The notes beneath the pieces are model-generated. The model was not told the origin of the DNA. It made no database searches and saw only the letters and a program-made list of their open reading frames with translations. The position numbers and the translations under genes are program-made. 64,000 nucleotides of DNA from a virus: the IMG/VR virus record IMGVR_UViG_3300031576_000022, positions 22,249-86,248 of that record. One strand, given 5' to 3'. Shown here piece by piece: positions 60,076-64,000 of this stretch. Position 1 is the stretch's first letter; every line of letters begins with the position of its first letter.

Positions 60076-60335
60076 TAGTTATCGCTCCCGCATTCGTTGT
60101 CAATGATGGTAGTAATCCACTTCATTACTGAGAAATTCTGACGATACTCAGTGTTTTCAACAAATCCCCCGTCTCGGTATAGCTCGTAAAACCTACCACC
60201 TTCGTACAGTGGTGCCGGTTTGTATGTTACATCGTATAAAATCCAAGTGGATTTATATTTGTCGATTTGACAGATTTCCTTGGAAGATATATAGCAAGGA
60301 TGGTCGGCGCAAGGATGGTCTAGATTGCTGTCCAT
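60075..60335 (-). CDS. Hypothetical protein with duplicated DHPC (86 aa)
   Basis: A 15-bp tandem duplication (60294-60323) gives 'DHPCADHPC' at the N-terminus. The remainder is alpha/beta. Confidence 0.5.
   Translation of the reverse strand: MDSNLDHPCADHPCYISSKEICQIDKYKSTWILYDVTYKPAPLYEGGRFYELYRDGGFVENTEYRQNFSVMKWITTIIDNECGSDN
60294..60323 (+). repeat. 15-bp tandem duplication
   Basis: GCAAGGATGGTC begins both consecutive units, at 60294 and 60309; the last 3 nt differ. Confidence 0.75.
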
Positions 60336-60528
60336 TTATTTATCCTTGTGTTTCTTTACGTTACGAAGTAGCGCACATAATAGTAGCGCGAAAGCCTTTC
60401 AAATCTTTCGCGCTATGGACTACGTTTCAATTATCAGCCTAGTGAAAATCGGACCATAAACTCTCCCAGGGTTTGAAGCTAGGAAAAACGCTCGCAACGA
60501 AATCGTTTTGTTTGCTATCTAGTGTTAT
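60336..60528. other. Non-coding stretch with hairpin
   Basis: No gene seen. It contains the 10/10/10 hairpin at 60385-60414 and the short direct repeat CTATCTAGTGTTATCTAG near 60512-60530. Confidence 0.5.
60385..60414 (-). terminator. 10-bp hairpin with 10-nt loop
   Basis: AGCGCGAAAG pairs perfectly with CTTTCGCGCT, loop CCTTTCAAAT. It lies after one leftward gene and before the next. Confidence 0.75.
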
Positions 60529-60753
60529 CTAGTCGTGCTTGACGTAGTGGCAAGTAGTCTGCCACGCCAAAAGACGCGCTCGATCTGACAGGGCTTGCAA
60601 AGCGCTACGCTGCGAAACATCGCGCTTGCGTCGGTCAATCATGCGATCAAGCATACGATCAATCGCTGGATCGGGTCGCGGCGGATTCTGCGAGCAAAAA
60701 GCAATTGGATCAAACAACTGCGGATCATTGGTATAGATATGACTGTCGAACAT
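60529..60753 (-). CDS. Hypothetical Arg-rich protein (74 aa)
   Basis: The ATG at 60753 follows AGGAGTTCTTACC. 'AIDRMLDRMIDRRKRDVS' is a basic helix. No family recognised. Confidence 0.5.
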   Translation of the reverse strand: MFDSHIYTNDPQLFDPIAFCSQNPPRPDPAIDRMLDRMIDRRKRDVSQRSALQALSDRARLLAWQTTCHYVKHD

Positions 60754-60773
60754 GGTAAGAACTCCTAAAAGAA

Positions 60774-60799
60774 AATCCGCCATGACAGTATGGCGGATT
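60774..60799 (-). promoter_or_regulatory. 10-bp hairpin in the leader of the 74-aa gene
   Basis: AATCCGCCAT pairs perfectly with ATGGCGGATT, loop of 6 nt (GACAGT). It ends 21 nt before the start codon. Confidence 0.7.
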
Positions 60800-60840
60800 G
60801 GTTATTAGCTAATCGGTGGGCCTTCTTCGCAAAACTTTGA

Positions 60841-60859
60841 ACCTTCCCCTTACTAGGCC
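60841..60859 (+). repeat. Dispersed motif, copy 19
   Basis: ACCTTCCCCTTACTAGGCC, with one extra T after the C run. CTTCGCAAAAC precedes it as in copy 18. Flanked by CTTTG and CAAAG. Confidence 0.75.
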
Positions 60860-60877
60860 AGCGCAAAGCGTGTTAGC

Positions 60878-61192
60878 CTAGCTATCTGCCCATGTTACAA
60901 ATACTACTTGATTCATTCCATGCGGGCGAATCTCGATCATATCGCCCATATCACAAACACTTGCCCTTATACCAGACAATCCGCATAGTGCTTTAGCGCG
61001 TCGGACTAGTGCGAGCCTCGACCCGTTATGGATTGTGTATCTGTCTACCCAACAGTAGTTGGCTTCACCACCAAAAGTATCGGTATGCTCTACATTGTAA
61101 ATTGTACTATCTCCACATACATTGTTTCGCGGTAGCACGTCTGCTCCACAATGGCCATTTCCCCGTAATTTCCATGGTATATAATTCATCAA
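60878..61192 (-). CDS. Phage hypothetical protein (104 aa)
   Basis: 'STIYNVEHTDTFGGEANYCW' continuing into 'DRYTIH' and the later 'RRAKALCGLSG' match a small family I remember in several phages. Unknown role. The start is uncertain because the frame overlaps the upstream gene by 86 nt. Confidence 0.6.
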   Translation of the reverse strand: MMNYIPWKLRGNGHCGADVLPRNNVCGDSTIYNVEHTDTFGGEANYCWVDRYTIHNGSRLALVRRAKALCGLSGIRASVCDMGDMIEIRPHGMNQVVFVTWADS

Positions 61193-61328
61193 GTGCTTCG
61201 CGTTGTGTATTGAATGAGATAGATCCTTGGGGGATTCCTTTTTTAGTCATTTTGACCAGTTTTTCATTGTGATTTCTATTGACAAGAACTAGCCCAGTAT
61301 CGTCAATCAATATCCATGTATTATACAT
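61107..61328 (-). CDS. Hypothetical protein (73 aa)
   Basis: The start is the ATG at 61328. Beta-rich N-terminus. Overlaps the next gene strongly, so one of the two starts is wrong. Confidence 0.45.
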   Translation of the reverse strand: MYNTWILIDDTGLVLVNRNHNEKLVKMTKKGIPQGSISFNTQREALDELYTMEITGKWPLWSRRATAKQCMWR

Positions 61329-61329
61329 T

Positions 61330-61896
61330 TTAGTCACCCCTCTTCAATCTCACATAGAGATTGTTTTCGTCGTCGCACTCTACTTCTAACCCTTCACACT
61401 TGGCGCTATCGACAATATTTCCTGAATCCTCCATGTTGATTTTAGTTACATACCACGACCTGCCTTCCGATTCGTCGTAGTAGTCATCGAATTTCAGGTC
61501 GAAAATACTAGCTAAATGCTTGATCGCATTATCCTCTTGCTCGTCCCATTCCTCATTTTCCAGTGTAGAGAAATCACTCCCGTCTAGAATGGGATAGCTC
61601 TCTATACTATCTTCGATTTCTTTAGCGATTCTTTCACAATCTGAACCGGGCTTGACAATCAAAATCTCAAACCAGCCACAAGCCCAGTGCCCGAAACGAT
61701 GATTTTCGTAGCAATCATTATCGGACGGATCTTGTGATACAGAAAGCATTTGTTCCGCCATGCGGAAATTGCTACGATCAAGTGCTTCGCTATTACGATT
61801 TTGTCCGACTGGTACGACTAGCCAATCTTGTTGGTCGTGTAGGAAAGACCCGGGATGATCGAATTCCGTTGGGCGATAGTCGCTATATTTTTGCAT
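61330..61896 (-). CDS. Phage hypothetical protein (188 aa)
   Basis: 'FGHWACGWFEILIVKPGS' followed by an acidic helix and 'YPILDGSDFSTLENEEW' is a pattern I recall in many phages (HWACGWFE...YPVLDE.DFS). Function unknown. Very acidic. Confidence 0.65.
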   Translation of the reverse strand: MQKYSDYRPTEFDHPGSFLHDQQDWLVVPVGQNRNSEALDRSNFRMAEQMLSVSQDPSDNDCYENHRFGHWACGWFEILIVKPGSDCERIAKEIEDSIESYPILDGSDFSTLENEEWDEQEDNAIKHLASIFDLKFDDYYDESEGRSWYVTKINMEDSGNIVDSAKCEGLEVECDDENNLYVRLKRGD

Positions 61897-61898
61897 TG

Positions 61899-62144
61899 TT
61901 ATTCAGATCCATTGATAAAGAGTACGTGATCCGTCGTAGGGTTTACAGATATGTCTGTTTCTAGGTCTTTCAAGTATTCGGCGATTTGTTCTGGATCGCA
62001 CCAATCCCTATTATCATTGATCCATTTACCAAAATTCAATCTAACTAAAATCCTGGCACATTCAATGCTGCCAGCAATAGCAATAACATATCCTTTTGCC
62101 CAATTTTTGAGCATACTGCTTCGCCACATATACATGGTTGCCAT
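61899..62144 (-). CDS. Hypothetical protein (81 aa)
   Basis: 'WAKGYVIAIAGSIECARIL' may be a membrane-associated or buried helix. Start ambiguous (three ATG codons). No family recognised. Confidence 0.5.
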   Translation of the reverse strand: MATMYMWRSSMLKNWAKGYVIAIAGSIECARILVRLNFGKWINDNRDWCDPEQIAEYLKDLETDISVNPTTDHVLFINGSE

Positions 62145-62148
62145 TGTA

Positions 62149-62616
62149 CTATCTATCCGTGTTTATGTGCTTGACTTTCCATCCCATCGGGAGTTTCGCA
62201 TACATTTCGTACAGATTCTTTTCCATGTTCCTGATAGTGTGCTCGGGAACATTGTGCGTTTTCCGTGCAAGGCAAGTCTCGACGCTGGCATTGCAACAAA
62301 CAATGAGATGATCGTAGTCATATGCTTGTGCCGCGAGAATATACGGGGAAACGTTGTGGAGTTTCGACCCGCAGTTATCGACGATGATAGTATCAATTAC
62401 TTCATTGATGTTTCTGATATAAGATCTGAAGCATTTACCGTGGCACTCACCAAGCATGGTTGGGTTGAACTTATAATTTCCGTTACTGTCTATCATATAA
62501 TAATCTGATGATACGCAAATCGAGTCTAGATTATTTCGCATAAGGTATAGCGAATAGTAACTTTTGCCGCTGCCTGGTAAACCGGACATGATAACAACAG
62601 TCGGGCGATCAAACAT
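62149..62616 (-). CDS. P-loop kinase (AAA_33 / polynucleotide-kinase-like, 155 aa)
   Basis: The ATG at 62616 follows AGGGAGA. Walker A 'SGLPGSGKSYYS' (residues 11-22), 'ICVSSDYYM', 'IIVDNCG' and a lid helix with 'CLARKTHNVPEH' match AAA_33 kinases such as the 5'-kinase domain of T4 Pnk. It may repair RNA or DNA ends. Short, with no phosphatase domain. Confidence 0.7.
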   Translation of the reverse strand: MFDRPTVVIMSGLPGSGKSYYSLYLMRNNLDSICVSSDYYMIDSNGNYKFNPTMLGECHGKCFRSYIRNINEVIDTIIVDNCGSKLHNVSPYILAAQAYDYDHLIVCCNASVETCLARKTHNVPEHTIRNMEKNLYEMYAKLPMGWKVKHINTDR

Positions 62617-62650
62617 TGCGTGTCTCCCTGATATGTAATCAGTAAATGAC

Positions 62651-62680
62651 AGCGCCGACACTTGTTATGTTGTCGGCGCT
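62651..62680 (-). ncRNA. 10-bp hairpin with 10-nt loop (pair member 1)
   Basis: AGCGCCGACA pairs with TGTCGGCGCT, loop CTTGTTATGT. In the 5' leader of the kinase gene. Confidence 0.8.
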
Positions 62681-62689
62681 GTATTAGCT

Positions 62690-62773
62690 AGTATTGGTGA
62701 TATGCCATGATTCTAACATGGTCAACCTGCTAAGTCGCACCTAGCAGGTTGTTTCAGATAAAGCCTCAATACT
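62690..62773 (-). ncRNA. Three-way junction RNA candidate
   Basis: AGTATTG (62690-62696) pairs with CAATACT (62767-62773), closing a junction with CCATG/CATGG (62705-62721, 7-nt loop) and AACCTGCTA/TAGCAGGTT (62724-62750, 9-nt loop). The general shape is tRNA-like but no real T arm or anticodon arm can be assigned. Confidence 0.5.
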
Positions 62774-62896
62774 GAGGAACCGCGTGCAACAGTATATCTC
62801 GACCGTATCTCATATCCGTGGCGAACTGCACCGGTCCTAGCCTTTGCTCGCGATGTATTCGCACTCCCATTTACTGTAAAGCTACCAGTAAATATT

Positions 62897-62926
62897 AGCG
62901 CCGAATCTTGTTATGTATTCGGCGCT
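62897..62926 (-). ncRNA. 10-bp hairpin with 10-nt loop (pair member 2)
   Basis: AGCGCCGAAT pairs with ATTCGGCGCT, loop CTTGTTATGT, identical to member 1. The two stems differ at three pairs with matching changes on both sides, as in a conserved structure. Confidence 0.8.
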
Positions 62927-62945
62927 ATAGCGTTGACGCTATGTG

Positions 62946-63506
62946 TTACTCGTCATAATCGTGATTGTCAAGATGCTCTTGCAACGCATCCCTTACAATT
63001 GCGAACACTTCGCGCAATTCAGTATCCATGCCAAGCTTGATCCGCGTGTCCATGTTCGAGGATTCCATGCCGTACTCTTTTACTGCATCATCGCAATAAT
63101 ACATACGATCATTTCTGCTAGAAAGCCAAGCAAGATGCTCGTGATAGTGAATGTATGCGTTGTCAAGCCATTCTCCGAAACTCTCGTCACTATCCACGCT
63201 TTCATCTGAAAGGCTTGTGAGAGCATCGCCGATGAATTCATATCGCCAGTCGTCTGGCATCATGTCGCCATGAGCATCATGGCACATATCAATGATCCAC
63301 TGTGGGCAATCGTCTGCATGAATGAAGATACGGCCGATCCCAGGCGTTTCAAGGTCACCACGCTTGAAATGCGTGAGAACTTCCGCAGCAAGTTCACTGA
63401 TATTGGTAGCCTTGATTTTACGATCCACAGTAAACACTAGCCCTTCCCCTACTGGGAATGCAGTTTGATGATCACACAAAATGATAACAGCGTCGCGATA
63501 TTTCAC
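62946..63506 (-). CDS. Phage hypothetical protein (186 aa)
   Basis: The GTG at 63506 follows AAAGGAG. 'GDMMPDDWRYEFIGDAL', 'WLDNAYIHYHEHLAWLSSR' and 'YYCDDAVKEYG' match a family common in phages of several hosts (D-M-M-P-D-D-W-R-Y-E). Function unknown. The start lies in a strong hairpin. A dispersed-motif copy encodes F-P-V-G-E-G in the N-terminal part. Confidence 0.7.
   Translation of the reverse strand: MKYRDAVIILCDHQTAFPVGEGLVFTVDRKIKATNISELAAEVLTHFKRGDLETPGIGRIFIHADDCPQWIIDMCHDAHGDMMPDDWRYEFIGDALTSLSDESVDSDESFGEWLDNAYIHYHEHLAWLSSRNDRMYYCDDAVKEYGMESSNMDTRIKLGMDTELREVFAIVRDALQEHLDNHDYDE
63441..63457 (+). repeat. Dispersed motif, copy 20 (inside gene)
   Basis: CCCTTCCCCTACTGGGA on the + strand; coding strand reads F-P-V-G-E-G. 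Confidence 0.85.
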
Positions 63507-63783
63507 GCGACGCTGCTCCTTTAGTATAACAGGTATCATCAATAATAATTGTATGGTGGAGGGATATTGGAGTATCCGTCATATTCCAATATTCATTTAT
63601 CATATTTTTGGTATACATACTTGTCGTGTTGTCGATGTTCCATGCTCTAGCCTTACTCCACATTCCGATTGGTTTTCCGAATTTATCATGGAATCTTGCT
63701 ATAGCAGCATCTTCACTGTCTGCTATTACCTGTAATTCTTTCGATTCTTCGCAGAAGTCAGACGATACAATGTATCTTGCCAT
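63472..63783 (-). CDS. Hypothetical protein (103 aa)
   Basis: Alpha/beta protein with an N-terminal strand 'MARYIVSSDF'. Its 3' end overlaps the next gene by 35 nt. No family recognised. Confidence 0.55.
   Translation of the reverse strand: MARYIVSSDFCEESKELQVIADSEDAAIARFHDKFGKPIGMWSKARAWNIDNTTSMYTKNMINEYWNMTDTPISLHHTIIIDDTCYTKGAASREISRRCYHFV
63489..63514 (-). promoter_or_regulatory. 9-bp hairpin around a GTG start
   Basis: AGCGTCGCG pairs with CGCGACGCT, loop of 8 nt. The GTG start (63506-63504) spans the stem-loop border, 9 nt after AAAGGAG, so initiation may need melting or upstream translation. Confidence 0.65.
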
Positions 63784-63822
63784 TTTTGATTTTCTCCATT
63801 GTCATCGTGGCTTGTAAATGAA

Positions 63823-63852
63823 AACCCCGCAGCATTTTCACGCTACGGGGTT
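63823..63852 (-). terminator. 10-bp hairpin with 10-nt loop
   Basis: AACCCCGTAG pairs with CTGCGGGGTT on the leftward strand (one G-U), loop of 10 nt. It separates the pentapeptide gene from the next leftward gene. Confidence 0.7.
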
Positions 63853-63870
63853 ATGGATTATGATGATCTT

Positions 63871-64000
63871 TTATTTAGTGAGTTTCCATCCTGGAAATAG
63901 GATAGCGTCTCGTAAGTTTGCGCCTTGCAAGCTTGCACCTCGCAAGTTTGCGTCTCGCAAGTTTGCGCCTAGCAAGCTTGCGCCTTGTAAGTTTGCGTCT
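63871..64000 (-). CDS. Pentapeptide-repeat protein, C-terminal part (cut by window edge)
   Basis: The frame entering at 63999 reads A-N-L-Q-G, A-S-L-L-G, A-N-L-R-D, and so on, then ends 'FPGWKLTK' at TAA 63871-63873. A(D/N)LXX repeats fold as a right-handed quadrilateral beta helix. Some members mimic DNA (Qnr, MfpA) and inhibit gyrase. The N-terminus is outside the window. Confidence 0.8.
   Translation of the reverse strand, partial: DANLQGASLLGANLRDANLRGASLQGANLRDAILFPGWKLTK

Larger units (their letters stand above)
62617..62945. other. 329-nt structured leader / ncRNA region
   Basis: No gene. It contains, from left to right, the hairpin 62651-62680, a three-way junction 62690-62773, a small hairpin ATTTACTG/CAGTAAAT (62870-62894) and the hairpin 62897-62926. 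This much pairing in a leftward intergenic gap suggests a structured RNA. Confidence 0.6.

Noticed and set aside
1-64000. CRISPR array
   Set aside because: No regularly spaced direct repeats with unique spacers. The dispersed motif is spaced by kilobases, and the tandem repeats have no spacers.
1-64000. Diversity-generating retroelement or retron
   Set aside because: No reverse transcriptase reading frame and no template/variable repeat pair were seen.
1-64000. Alternative genetic code (stop reassigned)
   Set aside because: Only one gene has an unexplained in-frame stop; large genes such as the tape measure and the primase-MCM protein are free of stops and end normally with TAA or TAG.

Overview
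This window looks like part of a tailed double-stranded DNA phage genome (or a prophage of one), AT-rich by eye and densely packed. The evidence is a HK97-type head-tail gene block, a tape-measure protein, phage recombination and replication genes, tRNA genes, homing-type HNH nucleases and a long run of very small overlapping genes. With a tape measure, no recognisable sheath and a tail-hub protein, a long non-contractile tail (siphovirus-like) is the best guess. The host cannot be named from the sequence. No terminase, portal, DNA polymerase or endolysin is recognisable here, so they probably lie outside the window.

Layout. (1) 1-2240 is a GC-richer accessory island: the start of a leftward DNA methyltransferase, a small conserved unknown, a structured non-coding stretch, a tRNA-like element, a ribbon-helix-helix (RHH) gene and a divergent IS1-family transposase. 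(2) 2240-18750 (+) is the virion block: capsid protease/scaffold, decoration protein, major capsid protein, connector and tail-completion genes, tail tube, tail chaperones with a probable -1 frameshift, tape measure, then fibre-like proteins. (3) 18784-27743 (-) is a recombination block: ERCC4-type nuclease, RNase H, RecD2-like helicase, DUF669/SSB-like protein, Sak4-like ATPase, HNH nuclease and a Gp157-like protein. (4) 27790-35700 (-) holds large virion-type proteins on the opposite strand (tail hub, an 825-residue multi-domain protein, a Pro-rich-tailed protein) and an Hfq/Sm-like small protein. (5) 35900-44420 (+) holds a primase fused to an MCM-like helicase, an iteron-like candidate origin, an HNH nuclease, a DNA methyltransferase and small genes. 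(6) 44447-64000 (-) is an early-type region: SNF2 helicase, self-regulated RHH gene, tRNA-Glu/Met/Thr, a GHKL ATPase, a ParB-like fusion, a P-loop kinase, a long hexanucleotide satellite gene, a pentapeptide-repeat protein and some 35 small unknowns.

The most striking unexplained signal is a dispersed ~18-bp sequence, consensus CCTTYYCCCYTACYGGGC. I found 20 copies, 17 of them on the + strand whatever the direction of the local gene. Inside genes it is read in different frames, so selection appears to act on the nucleic acid and not on a peptide. It resembles, from memory, the strand-specific nick sites of phiKMV-like phages. A second signal is a set of near-perfect intergenic hairpins, six of which have a loop of exactly 10 nt; two of these have identical loops and compensatory stem changes. 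These two families, the candidate origin after the primase-MCM gene and the phage Hfq-like protein are the best candidates for something undescribed.
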